Of a stretch of 64,000 bases of DNA, positions 48,834 through 59,734 are shown piece after piece. Position 1 is the stretch's first letter; every line of letters begins with the position of its first letter. Below the pieces are notes generated by a model. That model was not told where the DNA came from. It did no database searches and saw only the letters and a list, made by a program, of their open reading frames with translations. Source of the stretch: Oceanimonas marisflavi (lineage in GTDB: Bacteria; Pseudomonadota; Gammaproteobacteria; Enterobacterales; Aeromonadaceae). A program made the translations under genes and the position numbers. Location of the stretch: positions 110,613-174,612 of the forward strand of contig NZ_QAGM01000005.1 in NCBI RefSeq assembly GCF_003049725.1, given 5' to 3'.

Positions 48834-49091
48834 ATGGCACACAAAAAAGCAGGCGGCTCTACTCGTAACGGTCGCGATTCAGAAAGCAAACGTCTTGGTG
48901 TAAAGCGTTACGGTGGTGAATCTGTCCTGGCGGGCAACATCATCGTTCGTCAGCGCGGCACCAAATTCCACGCCGGCGACAACGTTGGCCTGGGCAAGGA
49001 CCACACTCTGTTCGCCAAAGCCGACGGCAAGGTGAAGTTTGAAGTTAAAGGTCCTCAGAACCGCAAGTTCGTCAGCATTGTAACCGAGTAA
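48834..49091 (+). CDS. rpmA: 50S ribosomal protein L27
   Basis: An 85-residue ribosomal protein whose N-terminus reaches the peptidyl transferase centre. It begins [19 protein letters not shown] without the cleaved extension seen in Firmicutes, and has [23 protein letters not shown] precedes it. It forms an operon with rplU and is closed by a terminator before obgE. Confidence 0.98.
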   Translation: MAHKKAGGSTRNGRDSESKRLGVKRYGGESVLAGNIIVRQRGTKFHAGDNVGLGKDHTLFAKADGKVKFEVKGPQNRKFVSIVTE

Positions 49092-49111
49092 GGTTCAATC
49101 AGAACTTTATA

Positions 49112-49139
49112 AAAGCCCCGCCAACCGGCGGGGCTTTTT
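49112..49139 (+). terminator. Rho-independent terminator after rpmA
   Basis: Stem AGCCCCGCC / GGCGGGGCT with loop AACC and five T. Some read-through into obgE is possible. Confidence 0.92.
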
Positions 49140-49175
49140 GCTTTATTGAAGGCACGTTCGGCACGAGCCGGATAG

Positions 49176-50366
<1,191 letters not shown>

Positions 50367-50376
50367 GAGGGCTGGT

Positions 50377-50862
50377 ATGACGCTGTCGATGATCGTGGCC
50401 ATGACCCGGGATGGGGTGATTGGCCGTGACAATGACATGCCCTGGCATTTGCCGGCGGATCTGGCTTATTTCAAGCAGACTACTCTGGGCAAGCCGGTGG
50501 TGATGGGGCGCAATACCCATGAGTCCATTGGCCGGCCGCTGCCGGGGCGGCGTAATGTGATTGTCAGCCGCTCTCTCGCCGAGGCCCCGGCCGGTACCGA
50601 GCTGGTGTCGTCCCCCGAGGCGGCCCTGACCCTGCTGGCGAATGCGGAAGAAGTCATGGTAATGGGCGGCGGGCAGTTATACGCAGCCCTGTTGCCAAAG
50701 GCCTCGCGGCTTTATATCACCCGCATCGACGCCAGCATTGACGGCGACACACATTTTCCGGCCATCAACGAGAATGAGTGGCGGCTGGTCAGCGAAGAAG
50801 TCCGCGCCGCCGACGAGCGTAACGAATATGACTGCCGGTTTCAGGTATGGGATCGGGTTTAG
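50377..50862 (+). CDS. folA: Dihydrofolate reductase
   Basis: A 161-residue NADPH-dependent enzyme regenerating tetrahydrofolate, the target of trimethoprim. The start MTLSMIVAMTRDGVIG is set by similarity and by a nearby AGAGGG. DNDMPWHLPADLAYFK carries the catalytic acidic residue, VVMGRNTHESIGRPLPGR binds cofactor, and VMGGGQLYAALL and the late THFP motif are present. It is just downstream of obgE and convergent with apaH, with the gap filled by a palindromic repeat. Confidence 0.96.
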   Translation: MTLSMIVAMTRDGVIGRDNDMPWHLPADLAYFKQTTLGKPVVMGRNTHESIGRPLPGRRNVIVSRSLAEAPAGTELVSSPEAALTLLANAEEVMVMGGGQLYAALLPKASRLYITRIDASIDGDTHFPAINENEWRLVSEEVRAADERNEYDCRFQVWDRV

Positions 50863-50935
50863 TTGTAGGCCCGGCTTCAGCCGGGCAAATTGTGCAACAG
50901 GTCGTTTTGTTGCCCCAATAAATTGGGGCCTACAA
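50863..50935. repeat. Palindromic element filling the folA-apaH gap
   Basis: TTGTAGGC (50863-50870) at the left and GCCTACAA (50928-50935) at the right are exact inverted repeats. The inner GCCCGGCTTCAGCCGGGC forms a hairpin, and a second hairpin (GCCCCAATAAATTGGGGC) lies at the right. It occupies the gap between the two stop codons almost exactly. It is the same family as 47174-47269. Confidence 0.8.
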
Positions 50936-50936
50936 A

Positions 50937-51752
50937 TTATGCATGCGCCGGGCAGGGCGTGCTGATGCGCTCGCCGGTTTCCCAGCAAAGCAGGGTGAGG
51001 CTGCCCCCCCACACACAACCCGTATCCAGCGCATGGATGTCGGGCTTTTCACAATGACCTTCCAGTGCCGCCCAGTGACCAAACACCAGGGGCGGATCCT
51101 CATGCTGATCCCGCAACTCAAACCAGGGTTTCAGCTCCATCGGAGCGCTTTTCAGGCCTTCCTTGAAGTCAAAATCCAGCCGGCCGTCGTTATGGCAAAG
51201 GCGCATACGGGTAAAGGCATTGATGGTAAAGCGCAGCCGTTCGGAATCGCCAAGATCCTCGCGCCAGGCATCGGGCTGGTTGCCATACATGTCACTCAAC
51301 CGATCCCGGTAATGGGCAGAGCGCAGCTCGGCCTCTGCCATACGAGCGGCGTTTTCGGCCTGCTCCAGGCTCCACTGGGGCGGAATACCGGCGTGGGTCA
51401 TCACAAAGCCGTGCTGCTCATGGCGGGCCAGCAGTGGTTGCTGTCGCAGCCAGTAGAGCAGATCGGGCTTGTCGGCGGCATGGAGAATGTCGTGAATGCG
51501 ATCGGCCTTTTTCGGTGGCCGCAGACCGGCGGCCACTGCCAGCAGGTGCAGATCATGATTGCCCAGCACGGTGGTGGCGGCATTGCCCAAAGCCATGACC
51601 CGGCGCAGGCAGCCCAGGGAGTCCGGCCCCCGGGCCACCAGATCGCCGGTCAGCCAGAGCTGGTCCCGGGACGGAGTAAAGCCCACCTCCGCCAGCAGCC
51701 GGTTCAGCTCGTTCAGGCAACCCTGGAGATCGCCGACAATATAGGTGGCCAT
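50937..51752 (-). CDS. apaH: Symmetrical bis(5'-nucleosyl)-tetraphosphatase
   Basis: A 271-residue metallophosphatase that hydrolyses Ap4A to two ADP and also removes Np4 caps from RNA. The phosphoesterase motifs are YIVGDLQGCLNEL, TGDLVARGPDS, VLGNHDLHLLA and MTHAGIPPQW. It is the last gene of the minus-strand lptD-surA-pdxA-rsmA-apaG-apaH operon, and its start shares a base with the apaG stop. Confidence 0.96.
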   Translation of the reverse strand: MATYIVGDLQGCLNELNRLLAEVGFTPSRDQLWLTGDLVARGPDSLGCLRRVMALGNAATTVLGNHDLHLLAVAAGLRPPKKADRIHDILHAADKPDLLYWLRQQPLLARHEQHGFVMTHAGIPPQWSLEQAENAARMAEAELRSAHYRDRLSDMYGNQPDAWREDLGDSERLRFTINAFTRMRLCHNDGRLDFDFKEGLKSAPMELKPWFELRDQHEDPPLVFGHWAALEGHCEKPDIHALDTGCVWGGSLTLLCWETGERISTPCPAHA

Positions 51753-52126
51753 CAGTTGATCAGGTTGGGCAGGGCCAGCCGAAAGGCGGGAATGGGGGCT
51801 TCAAACTCGCTGCCGTCGTCCCGGCGCAGGGTGTAAAAGCCTTCCATCACCCCCACCGGGGTTTCCAGGCTGACACCGCTGGTATAGGTATAGTCGCTGC
51901 CTGCATCAATGGTGGGTTGCTCGCCTACCACACCGCTGCCTTCCACTTCCACCCGTTTTCCGTTGGCATCGGTGATCAGCCACCGCCGGCTGATCAGGGT
52001 CACCCGCTCATCGCCCCTATTGGTGATGGTGATGGTATAGGCGAACACATAGTGATCGTCTTCCGGTGATGAGCGCTCGGCCAGATAGCGGGGAACCGGG
52101 GAAATGTGAATGACAGCGGCGGACAT
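51752..52126 (-). CDS. apaG: ApaG domain protein (Co2+/Mg2+ efflux-associated)
   Basis: A 124-residue protein of fibronectin type III-like fold, the same size as E. coli ApaG (125). It has the conserved YTITITNRGDERVTLISRRW, GEQPTIDAGSDYTYTSG and PVGVMEGFYTL stretches. The biochemical role is unclear; loss affects cobalt resistance and Ap4A levels in enterics. It overlaps its neighbours by single bases, which indicates tight translational coupling with rsmA and apaH. Confidence 0.95.
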   Translation of the reverse strand: MSAAVIHISPVPRYLAERSSPEDDHYVFAYTITITNRGDERVTLISRRWLITDANGKRVEVEGSGVVGEQPTIDAGSDYTYTSGVSLETPVGVMEGFYTLRRDDGSEFEAPIPAFRLALPNLIN

Positions 52127-52935
52127 CAGGACTCCTTTTTTTGAGCCAGGGCGTTGGCCAGGGTAGCGTACTGGGCCAGGGTCAGTTGCTCGGGGCGGGC
52201 GGACGGATCCAGGCCCAGGGCCGAGATTTCGTCGGCGCTGAACAAATGGCTCAGGCTGTTGCGAATGGTTTTGCGGCGCTGGCCAAAGGCATCGGCGGTC
52301 ACCCGGGAAAGATCCTTCAGGTTTTTCACCGGATGGGGCGGGGTCTCATAAGGCAGCAAGCGTACTACCGCCGAGTCCACCTTGGGAGCGGGCCTGAAGG
52401 CTTCCGGACCTACTTCCAGCACCGGTACCACCTCACAGTAATACTGGGCCATCACGCTCAGACGGCCATAGGCCTTGCTGCCGGGGCCGGCGGCAAGGCG
52501 GTTGACCACTTCCTTTTGCAGCATAAAGTGCATATCGGCCACCAGCGCCGAGAACTCAAACAGATGAAACATCAGCTGGGTGGAGATGTTGTAGGGCAGG
52601 TTGCCGAAGATCTTCAGCTTCTTGCCCGGCTCGCACAGGCTGGCGAAGTCGAACTTCATGGCGTCGGCCTGGTGAATGCTGAGCTTGTCTTTCAGAAACG
52701 GGTGGGTTTCCAGCCGTGCGGCCAGATCCCGGTCCAGCTCCACCACGTTAAGGCGCTCAATGCGATCGCACACCGGGCCGGTGAGGGCCCCCAGGCCAGG
52801 GCCGATTTCCACCATGGTGTAATCATCGGACGGATGAATGGCATTGACGATCTGATCGATGGTGTAGTCATCGTGCAGAAAGTTCTGGCCAAAACGTTTG
52901 CGGGCCTTGTGCCCCTGGTGGACCTTGCTATTCAT
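52126..52935 (-). CDS. rsmA: 16S rRNA (A1518/A1519-N6,N6)-dimethyltransferase
   Basis: A 269-residue SAM-dependent methyltransferase (KsgA) that dimethylates two adjacent adenosines near the 3' end of 16S rRNA late in 30S assembly. FGQNFLHD, the SAM-binding [18 protein letters not shown] and the catalytic NLPYNIST motif are all seen. It starts within the last eight bases of pdxA. Loss would give kasugamycin resistance. Confidence 0.97.
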   Translation of the reverse strand: MNSKVHQGHKARKRFGQNFLHDDYTIDQIVNAIHPSDDYTMVEIGPGLGALTGPVCDRIERLNVVELDRDLAARLETHPFLKDKLSIHQADAMKFDFASLCEPGKKLKIFGNLPYNISTQLMFHLFEFSALVADMHFMLQKEVVNRLAAGPGSKAYGRLSVMAQYYCEVVPVLEVGPEAFRPAPKVDSAVVRLLPYETPPHPVKNLKDLSRVTADAFGQRRKTIRNSLSHLFSADEISALGLDPSARPEQLTLAQYATLANALAQKKES

Positions 52936-53917
52936 CGCGTTTTTCTATCATCTCAATGGCTTGATTAAGGGCGCAGAGCATGCTGCCTGCGTCTATCTGA
53001 TCGGTGCCGGCCAGCTCCAGAGCAGTGCCGTGATCCACCGAAGTACGAATAAAGGGTAACCCCAGAGTAATATTGACGGCCTTGCCGAAGCCGATGTATT
53101 TCAGCACCGGCAGCCCCTGGTCGTGATACATGGCCAGGAAGGCGTCGGCGTCCTTCATGTTCTTCTCGTTGAACACGGTATCGGACGACAGCGGTCCTAC
53201 CAGATCCATGCCTTCTTCACGCAGCTCGTTCAGGGTGGGAATGATCACATCGATCTCTTCCCGGCCCAGATGACCGTCTTCCCCGGCGTGGGGATTGAGG
53301 CCGCACACATAAATGCGCGGGCTGGCCAGGCCGAACTTGCTTTTCAGCTCGGCGTGAAGAATGCGGGTGATCCTGGTCAGTCGCTCCGCAGTAATGGCCC
53401 GGGCCACATAGGCCAGGGGAATGTGGGTGGTGACCTGGGCCACGCGCAGGCCGGGAGTGGCCAGCAGCATGACCACGTCGGGCACATTGGCCTGCTGGGC
53501 AAAGAACTCGGTGTGGCCACTGAAGGACACTCCGGCCTTGTTGATAATGCCCTTGTTGACCGGTCCTGTGACCACGGCGTCGAATTCACCACTCATGTTG
53601 CCGTCTGAAGCCCGTTTGAGGGTTTCCAGCACATAAAGACCATTGGCTTCATCGAGCACGCCGGGCACCGCCGGTTTGGCCAGTTTTACCGGCTCTATGG
53701 TCAGGGTGCCGGCCATCTGGGGCTTCGGCTCGGCCTGTTGCTGATAGGGCAGCAGGGTAATGTCACGGCCCAGGGCTTCGGCCCGGGACTGGATCAGTTC
53801 CGGGTCGGCGATCACCACCAGCTCGGCCGGCCAGTCGAGATCGGCCAGTGCCAGCATCAGCTCGGGGCCGATGCCGGCGGGCTCGCCCGGGGTTATGGCT
53901 ATGCGTTTACAACTCAC
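52928..53917 (-). CDS. pdxA: 4-hydroxythreonine-4-phosphate dehydrogenase
   Basis: A 329-residue NAD-dependent enzyme of pyridoxal phosphate synthesis (E. coli PdxA is also 329). It begins [16 protein letters not shown]; metal-binding His residues are in [21 protein letters not shown] and [30 protein letters not shown] is at the C-terminal end. It overlaps surA by four bases and rsmA by eight within the operon. Confidence 0.97.
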   Translation of the reverse strand: MSCKRIAITPGEPAGIGPELMLALADLDWPAELVVIADPELIQSRAEALGRDITLLPYQQQAEPKPQMAGTLTIEPVKLAKPAVPGVLDEANGLYVLETLKRASDGNMSGEFDAVVTGPVNKGIINKAGVSFSGHTEFFAQQANVPDVVMLLATPGLRVAQVTTHIPLAYVARAITAERLTRITRILHAELKSKFGLASPRIYVCGLNPHAGEDGHLGREEIDVIIPTLNELREEGMDLVGPLSSDTVFNEKNMKDADAFLAMYHDQGLPVLKYIGFGKAVNITLGLPFIRTSVDHGTALELAGTDQIDAGSMLCALNQAIEMIEKRDE

Positions 53918-55230
53918 GAATCACCATCGGATAATTGAGCGTCGACAATACGGATATAGGCCTGATCCTTGAGCTCATCCAGCCAGGTCTGCACTTCTTC
54001 GGTAAAGCGACGGTTGAAAATCAGTTGATAGGCCCGTTGTTCGGTGGCCTGCTCGGTCGCGTCCAGCACGCGTTTGTCTTCCAGCCGCACCAGGTGCCAG
54101 CCGTGCTCGGAACGGAACGGTTCGCTCAGTTCCCCCGGCTGCAGCCGGCTGACGGTATCACGGAAACTGCTGACATACAGCTCGGGTGAGGCCCAGCCCA
54201 GGTCACCGCCATTAACGGCAGAGCCGGTATCATCGGAAAACTGTCCGGCCAGCTCCGCCATGGTGGCTTCACCACTGCGAATGGAGCGGGCGAACCCTTC
54301 CAGCATGGCTCTGGCCTTGTCTTCACTGAGAATGACGGAAGGCTTGATCAGAATATGACGGGCCCGGACTTCCAGTGCCTGCACGGACTGCTTTTTACCG
54401 CCTTTCATGTCGAAAATGGTAAGAATATGCAGACCGGCGCCGGAGCGAATGGGGCCGATAATATCACCTTTTGCATGATTTCTCACCGCCTCGCTGAACA
54501 GGGACGGCATTTCTCCCATGCTCATCATGCCCCAGTCGCCGCCTTCCAGCGCCTTGGGACCGCCGCTGTGAGCGATGGCCAGCTTGCGGAAGTCGGCGCC
54601 ATTTTTCAGTTCGGCAAGCAGTTGCTCGGCCTGACGGTTGGCCTGGCGCAGTTGCTCACTGCTGGGATTGGCGGGCAGGGGCAGCAGTATGTTGCCCACC
54701 TGGTAACGGGCGTTGCTTCGGCCCTGCTCCCGAATCATCTGCACCACCTGCTTCACTTCCTGATCGGAGATATTGATGCGCCGGCGCACCTGATTGCGGG
54801 CCAGTTCACTCATCAGAATTTCATTGCGAACCTGCTCGCGAAAGGCGGCCCAGCTCTGGCCGTTGGCGGTCACGCTGGCCCGCAGCTGATCCAGGGTTTT
54901 GCCTTCGCTGCGGGCAATATTGGCCAGTGCCTGCTCCAGCTGGGTGTCGGTAATACGCAGGCCCAGTCGCTCTGCCTGCTGCAGCTGCAGGCTCTCCAGG
55001 ATCAGCCGCTCCAGCGCCTGTTTGCGCAGGCGCTGATCATCAGGCAGGGGCTGGCCGGCGGCTTTCGCGCTTTGGCGTACCTGAGCCACCAGCGCGTTGA
55101 GCTGACTTTCCAGTACCACGTCGTTATTAACCTGGGCCACGGTTCTGTCCAGCACTTCGGCGGCCTGGCTGATGGCCGACAGCAGGCCCAGTGCGGTGGC
55201 CATCAGCAGTTGTTTACATCTTTGGTTCAT
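53914..55230 (-). CDS. surA: Periplasmic chaperone and peptidyl-prolyl isomerase SurA
   Basis: A 438-residue periplasmic chaperone for outer-membrane beta-barrel proteins. The ATG at 55230 gives a signal peptide ([17 protein letters not shown]). An N-terminal helical chaperone domain (about 22-170) begins [17 protein letters not shown]. Two parvulin repeats follow (about 175-275 and 285-385), the second with [15 protein letters not shown] and [11 protein letters not shown], then a C-terminal helix. An upstream in-frame ATG would bury the signal peptide. It lies 25 bases after lptD, whose assembly depends on SurA. Confidence 0.96.
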   Translation of the reverse strand: MNQRCKQLLMATALGLLSAISQAAEVLDRTVAQVNNDVVLESQLNALVAQVRQSAKAAGQPLPDDQRLRKQALERLILESLQLQQAERLGLRITDTQLEQALANIARSEGKTLDQLRASVTANGQSWAAFREQVRNEILMSELARNQVRRRINISDQEVKQVVQMIREQGRSNARYQVGNILLPLPANPSSEQLRQANRQAEQLLAELKNGADFRKLAIAHSGGPKALEGGDWGMMSMGEMPSLFSEAVRNHAKGDIIGPIRSGAGLHILTIFDMKGGKKQSVQALEVRARHILIKPSVILSEDKARAMLEGFARSIRSGEATMAELAGQFSDDTGSAVNGGDLGWASPELYVSSFRDTVSRLQPGELSEPFRSEHGWHLVRLEDKRVLDATEQATEQRAYQLIFNRRFTEEVQTWLDELKDQAYIRIVDAQLSDGDS

Positions 55231-55255
55231 GACAAATCCTGTGCACAATGAATAA

Positions 55256-57634
55256 TCAGTTATTGAGGTTGAACGGGCGATAGTAGGGTAACAATTGAGT
55301 GCCTGGCTTGAACTCGCCGCTGCCGGTACCCAGGGAGCTGAACCCCTTCAGCTCAAAGCGCAGCCCTATGCTGGTCTCCTGATTGGTGCCAGTGGGGTTG
55401 AACAACTTGTCTTCCTTCTGCCACTGCTCCCATACCAGGCTCACCGCCCAGCAGCAGGAGTCGTAGCGCAGTCCTATCAGAGTATCGATATTGCGATGGA
55501 GTTCAATATCCCGGTAATGGCCGCCTACCAGGCTCCACTGGGGGGCGACCGGCCAGAAGACGGTGCCGCCTGCCTGGTTGAGATCGTCGTTCAGGCTGTC
55601 GGCAAAGTAGTTGCGGTTCAGGTGGCGAAAGCCAAGCTGGGCCAGCCGGCCCTGCTCGTTGTATTCCAGGGTGATATTACCCGCCGCCAGACGGTGATTG
55701 CGGGTGTCCTGCTGAGCCTCACCGTGTATAAACCAGTTGTTATCGAGGTTGAGATCCCCTTCAAAGGTCAGGAAGGAGCGCTTGGTTTCGTCCAGCTGTT
55801 CACCGGGGTAGAGTTTGACCCTGGGGGGCGTGAAGTTAAAGGTCTGGGCCAGGGCCAGGCGCAGCCGTTCGGTTCCGGACTCGTCGTAGATACGACTGGT
55901 AAAGCCGGCGGTCAGCTGATTGGCGTCGCTGATGCGATCCAGACCGGCGAAACGACGATCGCTGAACAGGCTGTAATAGTCTTGGCGCATGGTGGTGGTG
56001 TCGTACAGGCCAATATTGTCCTGCTCTTCAAAGGGCACGTACAGATACTGCAGCTGGGGCTCCAAGGTCTGAGTAAAGTCCTGTTCAAACCAGCGGGCTT
56101 TCCGGTCAAATACCAGGCCGCCGTTAACCCTGAGCCGGGGCAGCAGCCGATCCACACTGGTGTCCAGGGTGTCGCTATCAAAGCCCCATTCATCACGATA
56201 AAAAGGTGCCAGGGTGGCGGGTATATCCTGCTCGTAATGGGTGTAGTAGGCGCCCACATCTGCCTTGAGCTGAACGCCGGGCTGATCGACGATGGAATAG
56301 ATTAACCTGGGCTCGGCATGAAACCGGGTGGCCTGATAAGTATTTTCATCCTTGTTGCCAAAGCGGGTCAGCTCCGAGTCCAGGGCCAGATCAAAATCAC
56401 CCAGCCCCTGGTAGCTGTTCAGCACCAGCGCCGGCATCAGCTGAAACGGCTGGGTGGGCAGGTTTGGTTGCAGTATCTGGTAGTCGCGCACTTCTGTGGT
56501 GAGCTGCCAGTGCCGGTTGTAATAGCCGCCCTGAAGTGACTGCAGCAGCTGGTTGTCGACCAGGGTGCCGACAGGGGGATCAAAGTCTTCCAGATAGTTG
56601 TAATCCCAGCTCGCCACCTGGGTGTAGTTGACATTTCCGCGCCAGTGACCATCGTCATCAAAGCGGGCACTGTGCCGCCAGTTAAACAGCCAGCGGGGAT
56701 CCTCCCGCCATTCTTCGCTGGCCTGAGGGTTGTCGCTCAGGCTGTCATCGCTGGACAGGTATTCGCCGTAGAGCACACCGCTCTGACCGGCCACCGGCAG
56801 ATAGCGGAATTCCAGCTGAGCCATGGTGCCGCGCTTTTCCATGTAGCGGGGGGTGATGGTGGCATCGTAATTGGGAGCAATGTTCCAGTAGTAGGGCAGG
56901 CGAATATCGGTGCCGTTGTCGCTGCTGATGTCGAGGGTCGGGTAGAGCAGGCCACTCTGGCGCTCATTCTTGACCGGGAACTTGATATAAGGGAAATAAA
57001 ACACCGGCATGTCACCCAGCCACAACACCGCATTCCAGGCCTCGCCAAAGATCTCGTCCTGCTCTACGCGTACCGTGCTGGCCTTCAGTTGCCACACCTC
57101 TTCTCCCGGTGGGCAGGTAGTGTAACTGGCCCCGCTGAGGTCAACCTGGCCGTTTTCCCCGGTCAGCTGCACCCGGCGCGCTTCCCCCCGGCCCGGATCT
57201 CCGTGCAGTTGATAACGGGCCTGATCCAGCTGTGTGTCCTTGCTGGTGAGGTTGCCGGTAAGGGTCGTGTCGCTTTCCACGGTAATGGTGCCGTCGCTCA
57301 GCTGAATATTGCCTTCGGCCAGCACGTCCCGGCTTTGCTGCTCCAGCTCCAGGTAGTCGGTGCTGAACCGGCGATCGCCCTGTATGACTTCCACATCCCC
57401 CTGATAGAGTATTTTGCCGTCACGGGTGGCGTTGAGCACCTCGGCGGTGACGGTAACAGGCGCATTGGTATCCTTTTCACCTTCAACACGCAACGGCACG
57501 TGACTGAAACAGCGGCTGAAGGGAAGGGGAGCAGCGTCGGCCGCCGGCTCACCGACCAGTTCCGTGCCGGTATACTGGGCTTGAGCCAGACCGGATGCGA
57601 ACAACAGGGGAAGGCCAATAATCCGTATTTTCAT
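55256..57634 (-). CDS. lptD: LPS-assembly protein LptD
   Basis: A 792-residue outer-membrane beta-barrel that inserts lipopolysaccharide with the lipoprotein LptE. A signal peptide (IIGLPLLFASGLAQAQ) precedes an OstA jellyroll domain (about 55-185) and a 26-strand barrel. The four cysteines used for inter-domain disulfides are present: Cys42 (SRCFS), one in SYTTCPPGEE, and the adjacent pair in RYDSCCWAV. It heads the lptD-surA-pdxA-rsmA-apaG-apaH operon and is divergent from djlA. Confidence 0.96.
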   Translation of the reverse strand: MKIRIIGLPLLFASGLAQAQYTGTELVGEPAADAAPLPFSRCFSHVPLRVEGEKDTNAPVTVTAEVLNATRDGKILYQGDVEVIQGDRRFSTDYLELEQQSRDVLAEGNIQLSDGTITVESDTTLTGNLTSKDTQLDQARYQLHGDPGRGEARRVQLTGENGQVDLSGASYTTCPPGEEVWQLKASTVRVEQDEIFGEAWNAVLWLGDMPVFYFPYIKFPVKNERQSGLLYPTLDISSDNGTDIRLPYYWNIAPNYDATITPRYMEKRGTMAQLEFRYLPVAGQSGVLYGEYLSSDDSLSDNPQASEEWREDPRWLFNWRHSARFDDDGHWRGNVNYTQVASWDYNYLEDFDPPVGTLVDNQLLQSLQGGYYNRHWQLTTEVRDYQILQPNLPTQPFQLMPALVLNSYQGLGDFDLALDSELTRFGNKDENTYQATRFHAEPRLIYSIVDQPGVQLKADVGAYYTHYEQDIPATLAPFYRDEWGFDSDTLDTSVDRLLPRLRVNGGLVFDRKARWFEQDFTQTLEPQLQYLYVPFEEQDNIGLYDTTTMRQDYYSLFSDRRFAGLDRISDANQLTAGFTSRIYDESGTERLRLALAQTFNFTPPRVKLYPGEQLDETKRSFLTFEGDLNLDNNWFIHGEAQQDTRNHRLAAGNITLEYNEQGRLAQLGFRHLNRNYFADSLNDDLNQAGGTVFWPVAPQWSLVGGHYRDIELHRNIDTLIGLRYDSCCWAVSLVWEQWQKEDKLFNPTGTNQETSIGLRFELKGFSSLGTGSGEFKPGTQLLPYYRPFNLNN

Positions 57635-57877
57635 GGGGTGATGCTCTCGTTCCTGGTGTTGGCGACACCGCCCGGGGTCCTGCGGGCTGGTTGAGCTTTT
57701 GGTGTCATTCTTTTATGGTAGCGGGCTATGATAAAGCATTCTCGCTGCCAGCTCTACGCCGGGGCCCGGCCCGACCGGTACTGCTCCGCGGAAAACAATC
57801 CTATGACATTATTCTTTTTTTTCAGATGCTGCGCCGTGGCCGGCACTGTCCGCTTTTCCGTTCACGGAGGGCAGTGA

Positions 57878-58681
57878 ATGCCGGCACATATCAAGGGCAA
57901 GGTTATCGGTTTCCTGTTTGGCTTGCTCATCGGCAGCTGGATGGGCGCCCTGCTGGGGCTGTGGCTGGGACACCTGGTGGATCGCAAGCTTGCCGGCGCC
58001 TGGGGCTTTGCCAAAAGTGCCCAACAGGAGTTTTTGTACGCCACCTTTGCCACCATGGGGCACCTGGCCAAGTCCAGTGGCCGGGTAACGACTGAGGAAA
58101 TTCGGCTGGCCGAGCGGCTGATGGTGCAGATGCGTTTGCGCCCCGAGCAAAAAGCAGAGGCGCAGCAGGCATTTCGGGATGGCAAGGAAAGCGATTTTCC
58201 GTTAACAGAAACCCTGCGCCGGTTTCGCTCCCGGGTGCGCAACAGCCGCAACCTGTTGCGTTTTTTTATGGAAGTACAGCTGCAGCTGGTGTTTGCCGAC
58301 GGTGAGCTGCACCCGGCCGAGCGGCAGCTGCTGCATGTGATTGCCGCTGAGCTGAGTTTTTCCACACAGGAGCTGGAGCAGCTGCTGGCCTATGCCGAGG
58401 CCCAGCTGCATATGTATCGCCAGGGGGGAGGCAGCGGAGCGGGCGGCTTTGCGCCTTCCCCCGGCGAGCGGCTGAAAGATGCCTATCGCATTCTGGAAGT
58501 GGATGAACAGGCCGACAATGCCACAGTGAAGCGGGCCTATCGCCGGCAGATGTCCAAGCATCATCCCGACAAGCTGGTGGCCCAGGGCCTGCCCAAGGAA
58601 ATGATGGAAATGGCCAAACAAAAGGCCCAGGACATTCAGCAGGCCTGGGAAACCATCAAGGCCGCCCGCAATCTTCGTTGA
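57878..58681 (+). CDS. djlA: Membrane-anchored co-chaperone DjlA
   Basis: A 267-residue type III inner-membrane DnaJ-like protein. The N-terminal membrane helix (VIGFLFGLLIGSWMGALLGLWLG) is glycine-rich, as the family needs for dimerisation. The TerB-like middle domain covers about 45-170, and the C-terminal J domain (about 200-267) has the HPD motif in MSKHHPDKLVAQGLP. It stimulates DnaK and influences the Rcs envelope-stress pathway in E. coli. GGAGG precedes the ATG. It is divergent from lptD as in E. coli. Confidence 0.95.
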   Translation: MPAHIKGKVIGFLFGLLIGSWMGALLGLWLGHLVDRKLAGAWGFAKSAQQEFLYATFATMGHLAKSSGRVTTEEIRLAERLMVQMRLRPEQKAEAQQAFRDGKESDFPLTETLRRFRSRVRNSRNLLRFFMEVQLQLVFADGELHPAERQLLHVIAAELSFSTQELEQLLAYAEAQLHMYRQGGGSGAGGFAPSPGERLKDAYRILEVDEQADNATVKRAYRRQMSKHHPDKLVAQGLPKEMMEMAKQKAQDIQQAWETIKAARNLR

Positions 58682-58682
58682 T

Positions 58683-58754
58683 GTGAGGGGTGAGGAGGGG
58701 AGAGCGAGGTGAGTGACCGCCTGCACTCCTCACCCCTTACTCTTCACCCCTCAC
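58683..58754. repeat. GTGAGGAG-type palindrome between djlA and the hydroxyacid dehydrogenase gene
   Basis: GTGAGGGGTGAGGAGGGG (58683-58700) is complementary to CTCTTCACCCCTCAC and CTCCTCACCCC on the right. It is the most regular of the three copies of this family in the window and again lies between converging genes. Confidence 0.8.
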
Positions 58755-58758
58755 GGGC

Positions 58759-59712
58759 TCACACCAGCCGGTTTTGTTCCCGCCCTGCTGCAAAGGCCTC
58801 GATATTGTCGATCAGCTGATCCGCCAGCCGTTGCATGGAGGCCTGGCTGGCCCAGGCGATATGCGGTGTCAGAATAAAGTTGGGGCACTCCAGGGCCTGC
58901 ATCAGCGGATGATTCACGGGCGGCGGTTCGGCGCTGACCACATCAAAGCCGGCACCGCCAATGCGCTTCTCCTTCAGGGCGTTCAGCAGCGCTTGCTCGT
59001 CCACCAGACCGCCCCGGCCCACGTTGATCAGCAGCGCATCCGGTTTCATCATGGCCAGCTCCCGCTCGCCAATCAGATGGCGGGTATCCTCGGTCAGCGG
59101 GCAGTGCAGGCTGATCACATCGGCCTCGGTCAGCACCCGCTCAAAGGGCAATCGTCCCTCGGTGGTCGGCTGGCCCTTGCGGGCGGCGACGATCACTTTC
59201 ATGCCCAGCGCACGGGCCAGCCGCTCCAGATCCCGGGCAATGGTGCCATAGCCAATCAGCCCGAGCGTCCGTCCTTTCAGATCCCGCACCGGGTAGTCGA
59301 AATAACAGAACTGGCCCGACTGCTGCCAGCGGCCACCGGCCACCGATGTCCGGTAGGCGTGCAGATTGCGGCTGAGCGCCATCATCAGCGACAGGGCGTG
59401 CTCGGGCACGGCACTTTCCGAGTAGTTGCGAATATTGCACACCGCCACGCCAGCGTTCCGGCAGGCGCCTAGATCCACATTGTCGCTGCCGGTGGCGGCC
59501 AGGGCGATCAGCCTGAGTTGGGGCAGTTTTGCCAGCTCGGCGGCACCGATTTTCACCTTGTTGACAATGGCCACCTCGGCCTGTTGCAGGCGTTGCACCA
59601 CCTGCTCCGGCGCGGTTTCTGCATATTCCTGCCAGAGGTGATCAAAGGCCGGGCGGCGCAGCTGCACGCTTGGCGCCAGGGTTTGCCGGTCGAGAAATAC
59701 CAGTTTCATCAT
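58759..59712 (-). CDS. D-2-hydroxyacid dehydrogenase (glycerate dehydrogenase-like)
   Basis: A 317-residue NAD(P)-dependent dehydrogenase. The Rossmann motif is GLIGYGTIARDLERLA, and the catalytic Arg is in LLINVGRGGLVDE. The supporting Glu is in VSAEPPPVNHPL and the catalytic His in LTPHIAWAS; ATGSDNVDL lies in the substrate domain. The pattern is nearest to the HprA/hydroxypyruvate reductase branch. The physiological 2-ketoacid is not certain. It lies between djlA and rluA, interrupting the usual djlA-rluA-rapA order. A second Met next to the first could be the start. Confidence 0.9.
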   Translation of the reverse strand: MMKLVFLDRQTLAPSVQLRRPAFDHLWQEYAETAPEQVVQRLQQAEVAIVNKVKIGAAELAKLPQLRLIALAATGSDNVDLGACRNAGVAVCNIRNYSESAVPEHALSLMMALSRNLHAYRTSVAGGRWQQSGQFCYFDYPVRDLKGRTLGLIGYGTIARDLERLARALGMKVIVAARKGQPTTEGRLPFERVLTEADVISLHCPLTEDTRHLIGERELAMMKPDALLINVGRGGLVDEQALLNALKEKRIGGAGFDVVSAEPPPVNHPLMQALECPNFILTPHIAWASQASMQRLADQLIDNIEAFAAGREQNRLV

Positions 59713-59734
59713 GACTCCGTTCTTTCAGACATTG